From: Pseudomonas sp. MYb327
Lineage (GTDB): Bacteria; Pseudomonadota; Gammaproteobacteria; Pseudomonadales; Pseudomonadaceae
Length of the DNA stretch: 64,000 nt
Direction: 5' to 3'
Assembly: GCF_040438925.1 (NCBI RefSeq)
Contig: NZ_CP159258.1
Location: 2,804,001 to 2,868,000, forward strand
Positions 47,162-55,443 of the stretch are shown here, one piece after another; position 1 is the first letter of the stretch; every line of letters begins with the position of its first letter. The position numbers and the translations under genes were made by a program. A model generated the notes under the pieces. It saw only the letters and a program-made list of their open reading frames with translations, ran no database searches and was not told the origin of the DNA.

Positions 47162-48434
47162 AGACACCCTGCTGCAACGCCGTCACCGTGTACTCGGCAG
47201 CGCATCGCCGCTGTTCTATGACAAACCTTTGCACCTGGTGCGCGGTGAAGGCGTCTGGTTGTTCGACGTCGATGGGCGTCGCTATCTGGACGTGTACAAC
47301 AACGTGCCCTGCGTCGGTCACTGCAACCCCCACGTGGTCGAGGCCATGCACCGGCAGGCCAGCACACTGAACATCCACACCCGCTACCTGGATGAGCAAG
47401 TGGTGCGCTACGCCGAGCGCCTGACCGCGACGTTCGCGCAGCCGCTGGATACGGTGATGTTCACCTGCACCGGCACCGAGGCCAATGAGCTGGCACTGCG
47501 ACTGGCGCGTTTCGCCAGCGGCGGCACCGGCATCATCGTCAGTGACTACAACTACCACGGCAACTCCGCGTCGCTGGCCGAAGTCACCACCGCCCTGCCC
47601 TCGCCGGAGCCCTTCGCCGCCCATGCCCGCGCCGTACCGATTCCGTGCCTGTACCACGCACCGGCCGGCACCAGCGAGACGCAATTGGCCGAGGAGTACG
47701 CGGCCAATATCGCCGCCGCCATAGCGTCGATGCAGGCCCAGGGCATTCGCCCGGCGGCGTTGTTGATCGACACCCTGTTCGCCAACGAAGGTTTGCCGCG
47801 AGTACCCGCGAGTTTCGTCAACAAGGCGGCGGCGCTGATTCGCGCCGCGGGTGGCTTGTTCATCGCCGATGAAGTGCAGTCCGGTTTCGGCCGTACTGGC
47901 GATCATCTGTGGGGGCATCAGGCCCACGGCGTGGTGCCGGACATCGTCACCCTCGGCAAACCGATGGGTAACGGTTATCCGCTGGCGGGGCTGATCACCC
48001 GCAAGGCCTTGGTCGAGTCGTTCGGTCGCAGCGCCATGTACTTCAACACCTTCGGCGGCTCGCCGGTAGCGGCGGCGGTCGGCATGGCGGTGCTGGATGT
48101 GATTGAAGAGCAACAACTACTGCACAACGCGCAAAGCGTCGGCGCTTACGTACAGCGGCGTCTGCAAGTGCTGGCGGGCAAGCACTCGATCATTGGCGAC
48201 GTACGCGGCAAAGGCTTGTTCTTCGCCATGGAACTGGTGCGCGACCGCGCCAGCAAGGAGCCCGCCGGGCTGGAAGCGCGCAAGGTCGTGAACGACATGC
48301 GCGAAAACGGCGTGCTGATCAGCAAGATCGGCGCCGGCGACAACATCCTGAAGCTGCGTCCGCCGCTGGTGTTCAGCCGCGAACACGCCGACCTGTTCGT
48401 TGACACCCTGGACAGCGCCTTGAGCGCGATTTGA
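47154..48434 (+). CDS. Class-III aminotransferase-fold PLP enzyme, possible amino-alcohol phosphate phospho-lyase
   Basis: The protein has 426 aa. It has PLP-binding motifs TCTGTEANELALRLAR, FIADEVQSGFGRTG (Asp) and the Schiff-base Lys in TLGKPMGNGYP. Its closest described functional relatives, as far as I can judge from the NNVPCVGHCNPHVVEA start and gene partners, are the AGXT2L-type enzymes. Those remove phosphate and ammonia from phosphoethanolamine or phosphohydroxylysine instead of transaminating. The next gene encodes an APH-type kinase, the exact partner needed to make such an O-phosphate. It overlaps the permease gene by 8 bp. A conventional omega-aminotransferase role remains possible. 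Confidence 0.75.
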   Translation: MPEDTLLQRRHRVLGSASPLFYDKPLHLVRGEGVWLFDVDGRRYLDVYNNVPCVGHCNPHVVEAMHRQASTLNIHTRYLDEQVVRYAERLTATFAQPLDTVMFTCTGTEANELALRLARFASGGTGIIVSDYNYHGNSASLAEVTTALPSPEPFAAHARAVPIPCLYHAPAGTSETQLAEEYAANIAAAIASMQAQGIRPAALLIDTLFANEGLPRVPASFVNKAAALIRAAGGLFIADEVQSGFGRTGDHLWGHQAHGVVPDIVTLGKPMGNGYPLAGLITRKALVESFGRSAMYFNTFGGSPVAAAVGMAVLDVIEEQQLLHNAQSVGAYVQRRLQVLAGKHSIIGDVRGKGLFFAMELVRDRASKEPAGLEARKVVNDMRENGVLISKIGAGDNILKLRPPLVFSREHADLFVDTLDSALSAI

Positions 48435-48444
48435 GGCCCTCGCC

Positions 48445-49458
48445 ATGACTGAATTTCATACCTTGAACCACGACCAGCAAGTCGCCCGCCTGCACGATCT
48501 GGCTCGCCATGCGTTGCAACATTGGGAGGGCGAATTCGCCGAGATCGAACTGATCAAATTCCGCGAAAACGCGGTGTTTTCCGCCCGCCGCCAGGACGGC
48601 CAGCGTGTGGCCTTGCGCATCCATCGCAACGGCTACCACTGCGAGGCGGCGCTGCGTTCCGAACTGCAATGGATGGAGGCACTGGCCAGCGCAGGTATCA
48701 CCGTTCCGCAAATCATCCGCGCTCAGGACGAGCGCCATTTGATCGAAGTGAGCCATGCCGAGATTGGCGAACGCCATGTCGACATGCTTGCCTGGTTGCC
48801 GGGCGCCACCGCCGGCACCTCCGAGGCTGGCGTGCAGGCCGACACGGAAATCGATTTTCTGTTTGCCGAAGCCGGCGCAATTGCCGCGCGCATTCACCTG
48901 CATTCGGCTGACTGGCAGCAGCCGGACGAGTTTGTCCGGCACGCCTGGGATGAAGAAGGTTTGATCGGCGCCAATCCGTTCTGGGGGCGGTTCTGGGAGC
49001 TGGAACAGCTGAGCGAGGAACAACGGGATTTGCTGCAACAGGCCCGGCGCACGGCGCGCCGTGACTTGCGTCAATACGGTCGGCACCTGGGTAACTTCGG
49101 CATGATCCACGCTGATCTGGTGCCGGAGAACCTACTGATCGAAGGCCCGCAATTGCGCCTGATCGACTTCGACGACGCCGGTTTCGGCTGGCACATGTTC
49201 GAACTGGCAACGGCGTTGTATTTCTGCCTGGACGACCCGCGTTTTGAGCAGATCAAAGCGGCGCTGCTGGCCGGGTACGACGCGGTCAAACCGCTGACCG
49301 AGGCGGATCACCGAACGTTGGCGTTGTTTCTGATGTTGCGTGGCACCACGTACCTGGGCTGGATTCATACCCGCCAGGGCACACCGACGGCGATTGAAAT
49401 GGCGCCGATGTTGATTGAGCGGGCGTGCCGGTTAGCACGCGAATACTTACAGCAGTAA
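48445..49458 (+). CDS. APH-family small-molecule kinase (hydroxylysine kinase-like)
   Basis: The protein has 337 aa, aminoglycoside phosphotransferase/choline kinase fold. It has ENAVFSARRQDGQRVALRIHR (nucleotide-binding Lys/Arg region), the catalytic loop MIHADLVPENLLI (HxDxxxxN) and the metal-binding LIDFDDAGFG. Mammalian HYKK (AGPHD1), which phosphorylates 5-hydroxylysine upstream of an AGXT2L phospho-lyase, has this layout. Here it follows the class-III PLP enzyme by 10 bp. It would phosphorylate the hydroxyl of an amino alcohol; given the FeaR-type operator of the operon, a beta-hydroxy aromatic amine is my inferred substrate. Confidence 0.75.
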   Translation: MTEFHTLNHDQQVARLHDLARHALQHWEGEFAEIELIKFRENAVFSARRQDGQRVALRIHRNGYHCEAALRSELQWMEALASAGITVPQIIRAQDERHLIEVSHAEIGERHVDMLAWLPGATAGTSEAGVQADTEIDFLFAEAGAIAARIHLHSADWQQPDEFVRHAWDEEGLIGANPFWGRFWELEQLSEEQRDLLQQARRTARRDLRQYGRHLGNFGMIHADLVPENLLIEGPQLRLIDFDDAGFGWHMFELATALYFCLDDPRFEQIKAALLAGYDAVKPLTEADHRTLALFLMLRGTTYLGWIHTRQGTPTAIEMAPMLIERACRLAREYLQQ

Positions 49459-49462
49459 CAAC

Positions 49463-49560
49463 GCTTTTGTGGCAAGAAAGCTTGCTCCCGCGGGGCTGCG
49501 AAGCGACCCCGGTTTGCGACTGCTGCGCAGTCGAGCGGGAGCAAGCTCCCTCGCTACAAG
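49463..49560. repeat. Type B REPIN
   Basis: Facing TTGTGGCAAGAAAGCTTGCTCCCGC and its near complement lie directly after the kinase stop and before the convergent flavin reductase gene, a position that suits a bidirectional transcript end. Confidence 0.85.
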
Positions 49561-49600
49561 ATGTCCTCAACACAAACACAACCCTACAAAAGCAGGTGTA

Positions 49601-50113
49601 TCAGCAATGCGCCCCGGCATGTTCGAGGCGATGAAATAACCGGTTGAAATACACCAGGCTGTCACGCGGTTCGCGCACGCCCACTTTTGTCAGCTCGACA
49701 AACATCACTGAATGCGAACCCACTTCCTTGCACTCGGTGATCCGTCCTTCCAGCTGCACCAGGGCATCGCGCAAGACCGGCACATCGGCAGCGCCGTCGT
49801 CCCACAGGTCCCAGGCAAAACGCTCGGCCATTGGCACTTTGGTCATGCCGGCGAAGTGGCGGGCCAGTTCTTCCTGTTCGCCACACAACACGTTGACGCA
49901 CAAATGGCCGTTAGTGCGGAACACGTCGTGGGTGGCGCTGTTGCGGTTGACGCACACCAGCACGGTGGGCGGCGAATCGGTCACCGAGCACACCGCACTC
50001 GCGGTGATGCCGCAACGACCGCCGGGGCCATTGGTGGTGATGATGTTCACTGCAGCAGGCAGCTGCGCCATGGCGTTGCGAAAGTCGATTTGCTGCTGGC
50101 TCAGGTCGGCCAT
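49601..50113 (-). CDS. iacG: Flavin reductase of the indole-3-acetate hydroxylase (HpaC/IacG-like)
   Basis: The protein has 170 aa, HpaC-type short flavin reductase. It has FRNAMAQLPAAVNIITTNGP, GRCGITASAVCSVTDSPPTVLVCVN, the flavin-contact HLCVNVL and the C-terminal LVYFNRLFHRL. It supplies reduced FAD to a two-component monooxygenase. HpaB is absent here, whereas the IacA hydroxylase is encoded at 58759, so IacG is the best call. AAGGGG lies 7 nt before the ATG at 50113. It is separated from the other iac genes by the regulator, REPIN array and FeaR gene, and diverges from the response regulator gene. Confidence 0.82.
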   Translation of the reverse strand: MADLSQQQIDFRNAMAQLPAAVNIITTNGPGGRCGITASAVCSVTDSPPTVLVCVNRNSATHDVFRTNGHLCVNVLCGEQEELARHFAGMTKVPMAERFAWDLWDDGAADVPVLRDALVQLEGRITECKEVGSHSVMFVELTKVGVREPRDSLVYFNRLFHRLEHAGAHC

Positions 50114-50234
50114 GTCGATGCCCCTTCCTTTCAGGAGGACCGCTTTGATGCGGCCCGTAGGTGATGGAACAAGACTAAGGCCCGTTGCCGCGCGCAACCA
50201 TTCTGACGATCCCCATGCAAAGGTTGGCTTTCCG

Positions 50235-50258
50235 CTAGTCGACTAGGTGGTTTCTTTA
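50235..50258. promoter_or_regulatory. Candidate response-regulator site between iacG and the FixJ-like gene
   Basis: CTAGTCGACTAG (50235-50246) is a perfect 12-bp palindrome. Its right arm begins a 16-bp block CTAGGTGGTTTCTTTA (50243-50258). A 14/16 match to this block lies at 60200-60215 between iacA and the PAS kinase gene. CTAG is a rare tetranucleotide in Pseudomonas DNA, which makes the match notable. Confidence 0.45.
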
Positions 50259-50374
50259 TCGTCACGGCCCGTTGCAGTGGGTATTCTGCACACTGGCTCG
50301 AAAAAGATGAGCCGATGTCCGCCGCGCGTGCTTGCGTGCGATAACAACAATTAGAAATTCTCGTGGCAGCCCTG

Positions 50375-51004
50375 ATGGAAACCCGCAAACCGATTGTTTA
50401 CATCGTTGACGACGACAAAGACCTGCGCACTTCATTGGCCTGGTTGCTGGAGTCCGTCAGCGTCCAGGCGCAGTGCTTTGCCGGCGCCGAAGAATTCCTC
50501 AGCCAATACGACCCCAAACAGCCCGCCTGCCTGGTGCTGGACGTGCGCATGCCGGAAACCAGCGGCTTTCAGTTGCAGGAAATCCTCAACCAGCGCGGCA
50601 GCACGCTGCCGACCATCTTCGTCTCGGCCCATGGCGACATTCCGATGTCGGTGACGGCGATGAAGAACGGCGCGCTGGACTTCGTCGAAAAGCCCTACAA
50701 CCCGCAACAGATGATCGACCGCATCCAGGCCGCGCTAAAGACCGCCGTGCACGCTCAGGCTGATCAGGAACAGCGCCAGAACCTGCAAGGCAAGCTCGCC
50801 CTGCTGACCAGCCGGGAGCGGGAAGTGCTGATGCTGGTGATCGATGGCAAGGCGAGCAAAGTGATCGCCCGGGAGCTGAACATCAGCGTGAAAACCGTTG
50901 ACGTGCACCGGACCAAGATCAAGGAAAAAATGGGCGTGAGCAGCATTGCCATGCTGGTGCGCGAAGTGCTGCATTTGCCGACTGAAGAGCCGGTGCGGCA
51001 CTGA
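50375..51004 (+). CDS. FixJ/StyR-like LuxR-type response regulator
   Basis: The protein has 209 aa. The receiver domain has YIVDDDKDLR, phospho-acceptor Asp in LVLDVRMPETSG, SAHGDIPMSV and VEKPY. The C-terminal LuxR HTH is LTSREREVLMLVIDGKASKVIARELNISVKTVDVHR, in pieces of normal order. Its partner is very likely the PAS-only kinase at 60320, since neither has another mate in the window. An IAA-degrading Paraburkholderia has, to my knowledge, a comparable two-component pair controlling iac genes. The ATG at 50375 is used; an upstream GTG at 50363 is possible. The gene ends at the edge of the REPIN array. Confidence 0.85.
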   Translation: METRKPIVYIVDDDKDLRTSLAWLLESVSVQAQCFAGAEEFLSQYDPKQPACLVLDVRMPETSGFQLQEILNQRGSTLPTIFVSAHGDIPMSVTAMKNGALDFVEKPYNPQQMIDRIQAALKTAVHAQADQEQRQNLQGKLALLTSREREVLMLVIDGKASKVIARELNISVKTVDVHRTKIKEKMGVSSIAMLVREVLHLPTEEPVRH

Positions 51005-51025
51005 GTGACTGGCGGCGGTCATGAC

Positions 51026-51994
51026 GCCGCCATCGCTGGCAAGCCAGCTCCTACAAAGGATTTGTGGCGTATACCGCGTTCGTGTTCGCTGCTAATACCT
51101 GTAGGAGCTGGCTTGCCAGCGATGAGGCCGGCACATCCAGCATCCCCGGTGACTGACACCCCGCCATCGCTGGCAAGCCAGCTCCTACAAAGGATTTGTG
51201 GCGTATACAGCGTTGGTGTTCGCTGCTGGTACCTGTAGGAGCTGGCTTGCCAGCGATGAGGCCGCCACATCCAGCATCCCCGGTGACTGAGACCCCGCCA
51301 TCGCTGGCAAGCCAGCTCCTACAAAGGGTTTGTGGCGTATACAGCGCTGGTGTTCGCTGCTGGTACCTGTAGGAGCTGGCTTGCCAGCGATGCGGCCGGC
51401 ACATCCAGCATCCCCGGTGACTGACACCCCGCCATCGCTGGCAAGCCAGCTCCTACAAAGGATTTGTGGCGTATAAAGCGTTAGTGTTCGCTGCTGATAC
51501 CTGTAGGAGCTGGCTTGCCAGCGATGCGGCCGGTACATCCAGCATCCCCGATGACTGACACCCCGCCATCGCTGGCAAGCCAGCTCCTACAAAGGATTTG
51601 TGGCGTATACAGCGTTGGTGTTCGCTGCTGGTACCTGTAGGAGCTGGCTTGCCAGCGATGCGGCCACTACATCCAGCATCCCCGGTGACTGACACCCCGC
51701 CATCGCTGGCAAGCCAGCTCCTACAAAGGATTTGTGGCGTATACAGCGTTGGTGTTCGCTGCTGATACCTGTAGGAGCTGGCTTGCCAGCGATGCGGCCG
51801 GCACATCCAGCATCCCCGGTGTCTGACACCCCGCCATCGCTGGCAAGCCAGCTCCTACAAAGGGTTTGTGGCGTATACCGCGTTGGTATTCGCTGCTGGT
51901 ACCTGTAGGAGCTGGCTTGCCAGCGATGAGGCCGGCACATCCAGCATCCCCGGTGACTGACACCCCGCCATCGCTGGCAAGCCAGCTCCTACAG
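51026..51994. repeat. Tandem REPIN array, seven 134-bp units
   Basis: Complete type A REPINs begin at 51098, 51232, 51366, 51500, 51634, 51768 and 51902, exactly 134 bp apart, preceded by one half element at 51026. Each unit is a pair of facing TGTAGGAGCTGGCTTGCCAGCGAT arms, a 45-bp centre containing ACATCCAGCATCCCC, and a conserved linker containing TTTGTGGCGTATA and TTCGCTGCT. Units differ by a few substitutions only. The array fills the 1000 bp between two convergent regulator genes (response regulator and FeaR-like). No RNA or protein gene is supported inside; the in-phase 117-codon frames are translations of the repeat. Confidence 0.95.
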
Positions 51995-52004
51995 TAGATC
52001 GGGG

Positions 52005-52925
52005 TCAGATTTGGCTGTAGCGCTTGCGGTAGGCGCCGGGTGACACGCCGAAGCGCGATTTGAAGGCCGAGGAGAAGTAGCTGGAATCGGAGAAACCCCA
52101 GGCGTAACACAGCGCCGAGAGTTTCTGCTCGACATCGCTGCGGCGCAGGTTTTCCGCGCAGAAGTCCAGGCGCCGGTGCTTGATGTATTGCGCCACCACC
52201 AGGCCGCGCTTGGAGAACATGCGGTACAACCCGCGCACCGACACTCCCACCTCACGGGCAATCATCTCGGGGCAGAGTTCTTCGTCGCTGATGTGCTGAT
52301 CAATGAAGGCGATGATTTTGCGGAATTGCCGTTCATGGGCGTCGCCGTTGTTCTCGCTGGCGCTGATCCCCGGCAACAACAGACTGGCCAGAGCGTCGAG
52401 CACGGCTTCGCTTTCCTGCATGTCCAACCCCTCTTGCTGACGGGTTTCCAGCACCAGACGATTGGCCATCGCGGCCAGAGGACTATTGGACGCGATACGC
52501 GTGGCGCAATTGACCGCATTGAAGTGCGATCCACGCTCCACCACCTGGCGCGGCATGATCAGCGACAACTGGCGGGAGTCGTCGTTGTAGGTCATGTCGC
52601 TCGGGCGACTGGCGTCGATCAGCGCAATGTCGCCACAGCCCAGGCGCGCCCGGTTGTCGCCCTGCTCCAGTTGCGAACTGCCGCGCAGCTGGAACACCGC
52701 GTAGTAATGGCCGTCGCTGCTGACGCTGACGTCCTTGCTGGTGCGATACAGGTGCACGTGCGCCATGTCGACGACGCTGAGTTTGATCGCGCCGCTGCGG
52801 AACTCCGCCAGCTCGCCATAAAAATCAGTGTCCAGCGCGCGGGCATCGAAACGCCCGCAGGCCTGGTTAACCTGGCTCAGCCAACTGTCGAACGCCTCAT
52901 TGCGCACCGCCGATGGAGTAATCAT
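52005..52925 (-). CDS. feaR: FeaR-like AraC-family activator
   Basis: The protein has 306 aa. It parallels E. coli FeaR from the start (FDSWLSQVNQACGRF) through QLEQGDNRARLGCGDIALIDASRP to the HTH region (VSVRGLYRMFSKRGLVVAQYIKHRRLDFCAENLRR, in order) and CYAWGFSDSSYFSSAFKSRFG. FeaR activates amine oxidase and phenylacetaldehyde dehydrogenase genes in response to aromatic amines. In this window those counterparts are the amine dehydrogenase at 62096 and feaB at 39576, and four matching operator-like sites are present. It lies 151 bp downstream of iacF on the same strand, so it could be partly co-transcribed with the iac operon. GAGG lies 11 nt before the ATG. Confidence 0.85.
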   Translation of the reverse strand: MITPSAVRNEAFDSWLSQVNQACGRFDARALDTDFYGELAEFRSGAIKLSVVDMAHVHLYRTSKDVSVSSDGHYYAVFQLRGSSQLEQGDNRARLGCGDIALIDASRPSDMTYNDDSRQLSLIMPRQVVERGSHFNAVNCATRIASNSPLAAMANRLVLETRQQEGLDMQESEAVLDALASLLLPGISASENNGDAHERQFRKIIAFIDQHISDEELCPEMIAREVGVSVRGLYRMFSKRGLVVAQYIKHRRLDFCAENLRRSDVEQKLSALCYAWGFSDSSYFSSAFKSRFGVSPGAYRKRYSQI

Positions 52926-53076
52926 GTCCGCAAAGCCTCACGTGTTTGTTGTTATTTGCCGGCCTCTTCGTCGAGCGGCTCGGTAAAAATGTTTCGTCTT
53001 CCCCCATCGTCTCCCTCGATGGTCGCCGGGCGCCATTCAACAGGCTCCGGCGACAGCTTTCCAGTGAAGAAAGCGC

Positions 53077-54027
53077 TTAGATGTCCAATACCAGACGAGC
53101 GGAAAGCGCGCGGGAAACGCAGGCGCAAATCTGCTTGTTGGAGGCTTTTTCCTTGTTCGAAAGGCAGTTGTCGCGGTGCTCCGGCAAGCCATCGAGCACT
53201 TCGACGATGCAAGTGCCGCAGATGCCTTCGCGACACTCGGTGTCGATGTCGCAACCATGGGCCTGCAGCACGTCGACCAGGCTGGTATTGGCCGGTACTT
53301 GCAGTACCACGCCGGAGCTGGCCAATTCCACTTCGAAACTGCCGGCCGGGGCGCTGTTGGCCGCTGGGTCCGCCGCGAAGTGTTCCAGGTGAATGGCGTC
53401 ATCCGAACGGCTGCGGGCGGCGACTTCCACCACTTTGTTCATGAACGGTGCCGGGCCACAGGTGTAGACGTGGGCGGCATTGCCCGCGCGGTCCAGGCAC
53501 TCGCTCAACGCGCCATCCAGATCGCCCGGTTCGACGCCGTAGTGGAATTCCACGTGGTCGGCAAAATTAGTCGCCAGCAATTCGGTAAACGCGGCGTACT
53601 GCGCCGAACGGGCGAAGTAATGCAGGCGATACGGCTGACCGCTTTCCGCCAGTCGATAGGCCATGCTCAGCAGCGGCGTGACGCCGATACCGGCAGCGAA
53701 CAACACATGTTCGGAGGCGGCCGGGTCGAGGCGGAACAGGTTGCGCGGCGCCCCCATTTCCAGTTCCATGCCCTCTTCGACTTGCTCATGCAACGCCAGC
53801 GAGCCACCGCGCGATTGCGGTTCTTTTTTCACCGCCACCAGGTAGGCGCGGCGATCCTGCGGCGGGCTGCACAGGGAATATTGGCGGGTTACGCCGGTCG
53901 GACCGGTGAGGTCGACGTGGGCACCCGGTTCATAGGTGTCGAGCGGCTGGCCGTCACTGCGCACGAGGCGAAAGGAACGGATATCCAGCGCTTCCTCGAC
54001 GATCCTTTCGATTTTCACCTTCATCAT
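53077..54027 (-). CDS. iacF: Rieske oxygenase reductase (ferredoxin-NAD reductase fused to 2Fe-2S ferredoxin)
   Basis: The protein has 316 aa, class IA (vanillate demethylase-type) reductase. An FMN-binding barrel (YEPGAHVDLTG, RQYSLCSPP) precedes an NAD domain (LFAAGIGVTPLLSMA, YTCGPAPFMN) and a C-terminal plant-type ferredoxin (CREGICGTCIVEVL plus a fourth Cys near the end). It passes electrons from NADH to the IacCD oxygenase. The start at 54027 has AGGTG 5 nt upstream. It is set off from iacE by a 164-bp gap containing a REPIN. Confidence 0.88.
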   Translation of the reverse strand: MMKVKIERIVEEALDIRSFRLVRSDGQPLDTYEPGAHVDLTGPTGVTRQYSLCSPPQDRRAYLVAVKKEPQSRGGSLALHEQVEEGMELEMGAPRNLFRLDPAASEHVLFAAGIGVTPLLSMAYRLAESGQPYRLHYFARSAQYAAFTELLATNFADHVEFHYGVEPGDLDGALSECLDRAGNAAHVYTCGPAPFMNKVVEVAARSRSDDAIHLEHFAADPAANSAPAGSFEVELASSGVVLQVPANTSLVDVLQAHGCDIDTECREGICGTCIVEVLDGLPEHRDNCLSNKEKASNKQICACVSRALSARLVLDI

Positions 54028-54102
54028 GGCATCACCTGAATACTGTTGTTTTTTGTTATCGCGGCACCCTTGGGTACCCTGTTCTAAATGGCGAACGACA
54101 CA

Positions 54103-54171
54103 CTGTAGGAGCCGGCTTGCTGGCGATGAGGCCCTTGAAAACGCCATCGCCAGCAAGCCGGCTCCTACACG
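54103..54171. repeat. Type A REPIN inside the iac operon
   Basis: CTGTAGGAGCCGGCTTGCTGGCGAT and its exact complement face each other with 17 bp between them, giving a very stable 26-bp stem. It lies between iacE and iacF, the only long gap in the iacA-F gene string. Confidence 0.88.
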
Positions 54172-54191
54172 GTTATTTTCCGGTCGCAATA

Positions 54192-54932
54192 TCAGCGCAT
54201 GTACAAGCCACCATTGACGTCCAGGCACGCGCCGGTTACGGACGTTGCGTTGTCGGCAATCAACAGCAACACGCTGTCGGCGATGAACGACGGATCGCCG
54301 AGAGTGCCGGACGGAATCATCTTCAGAATCTGTTCAAGACGTTCCGGCGCGACGGATTCACGCACGATTGGCAAGTCCAGCGGGCCCGGCGAGATGCTGT
54401 TAACCGTCACGCCTTGCGGCGCCAGTTCGCGGGCGAAGACCTTGGTCAGTGTCGCCACGCCGCCCTTGGCCGCCGCGTAATGCGCGCCGGTGGCGGTGCC
54501 GCCGTTTTGTCCGGCCAGGGAAGCGATGTTGACGATGCGACCAAAGCCACGTTCGGCGAAATGCGCGCCGAACACCTGGCAAGCGACAAAGGTGCCGCGC
54601 AGGTTGATCGCCATCGACTCGTCGAATTCTTCCGGCGTGATGTCCATCAGCGCCGCGACTTTCGACACGCCGGCGTTGTTTACCAGCACGTCGGTGCCGC
54701 CCCAGCGCTCGGCAAGCAGGTCACGCGCCTGCTGGAAAGCCGCTTTGCTGCGCACGTCGAGCTCGATGGCGATGGCACTGGCGCCAGTGCTATCGAGTTC
54801 CAGGGCGAGGCGTTGCACGCCATCCAGTTGCACATCGGCCAGGCCAACGCGATAACCCGCCGCGTGCAGACGACGAGCGATGCACTCGCCCAGTCCACGC
54901 GAGGCACCTGTTACAAGGGCCACTCGACTCAT
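54192..54932 (-). CDS. iacE: Short-chain dehydrogenase/reductase of indole-3-acetate catabolism
   Basis: The protein has 246 aa, a classical SDR. It has the cofactor motif TGASRGLGECIARRL, NNAGVSKV, the catalytic Ser-Tyr-Lys in SLAGQNGGTATGAHYAAAKGG (Tyr and Lys spaced YxxxK) and SPGPLDLP. In P. putida 1290-type pathways IacE helps convert 2-hydroxy-indole-3-acetate to dioxindole-3-acetate. It starts 10 bp after iacD with GAGGG 8 nt upstream. Confidence 0.87.
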   Translation of the reverse strand: MSRVALVTGASRGLGECIARRLHAAGYRVGLADVQLDGVQRLALELDSTGASAIAIELDVRSKAAFQQARDLLAERWGGTDVLVNNAGVSKVAALMDITPEEFDESMAINLRGTFVACQVFGAHFAERGFGRIVNIASLAGQNGGTATGAHYAAAKGGVATLTKVFARELAPQGVTVNSISPGPLDLPIVRESVAPERLEQILKMIPSGTLGDPSFIADSVLLLIADNATSVTGACLDVNGGLYMR

Positions 54933-54942
54933 GATGTTGCCC

Positions 54943-55443
54943 TCACAAAAGGAAGCCGAGCGCGCTCAGGCTGTCGGTGGAGTTGATCAGCCGCACCACT
55001 TTTCGCTCCAGCGACGGCACGCCATCGGTGAAACGAATACGGTGATTCAGGTCCGCCACGAACGGCGTATGCACGCCGCGCTTGTAGGCGTACAGCAACT
55101 GCGCCGAATTGACTTCGACGATGTCGCCGGCCGCTTCCACGAGACGGAAACGCGAGACCGTGCGAATGGTTTTCGCCGCGTCCACCGCCGACGGCGAGTA
55201 GCCGGCGGTCAGGCGTTCGATGCGCAGGTCACGCATGCGCGCGTCGTCGTAGGCGTAGTTCAGCGTTGCTTCGAAGTCCTCGGTGTCCGGGTCGATCGGC
55301 ACGATGTACTTGCCGCTTTCGCTCCACAAGGTCGCCCATTCGGCGTAGTTCTTGTGGTCGAGCAGTTCGGCTTCGCGCCAGATGAATTCGATGGCCTGGG
55401 CCAGCGGGCCGGAAAAACCGTTCAGGGTGTCGTGATTGCTCAT
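54943..55443 (-). CDS. iacD: Rieske oxygenase beta subunit (ring-hydroxylating dioxygenase small subunit)
   Basis: The protein has 166 aa, the usual size of ring-hydroxylating dioxygenase beta subunits of the NTF2-like fold. It has LAQAIEFIWREAELLDHKNYAEWATLWSESGKYIVPI, broken in the normal pattern, and the C-terminal VRLINSTDSLSALGFLL. It is structural rather than catalytic and pairs with IacC. Its ATG overlaps the iacC stop (ATGA), showing translational coupling. Confidence 0.87.
   Translation of the reverse strand: MSNHDTLNGFSGPLAQAIEFIWREAELLDHKNYAEWATLWSESGKYIVPIDPDTEDFEATLNYAYDDARMRDLRIERLTAGYSPSAVDAAKTIRTVSRFRLVEAAGDIVEVNSAQLLYAYKRGVHTPFVADLNHRIRFTDGVPSLERKVVRLINSTDSLSALGFLL

Noticed and set aside
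45608..47167. A 519-codon minus-strand frame opposite the permease gene
   Set aside because: Gln/Gly/His-rich shadow of a membrane protein gene; no domain.
49601..50113. HpaC of a 4-hydroxyphenylacetate hydroxylase
   Set aside because: The sequence is HpaC-like, but no hpaB or homoprotocatechuate genes are present, while the flavin-dependent IacA and the rest of iac are.
51051..51940. Repeated 117-codon minus-strand frames that look like a small protein family
   Set aside because: They are translations of the REPIN units, differing only as the DNA repeats differ, with no start signals.
51026..51994. Possible CRISPR array because of regular repeats
   Set aside because: The period is 134 bp, both 'repeat' and 'spacer' parts are conserved, the unit is a pair of REP palindromes, and there are no cas genes.
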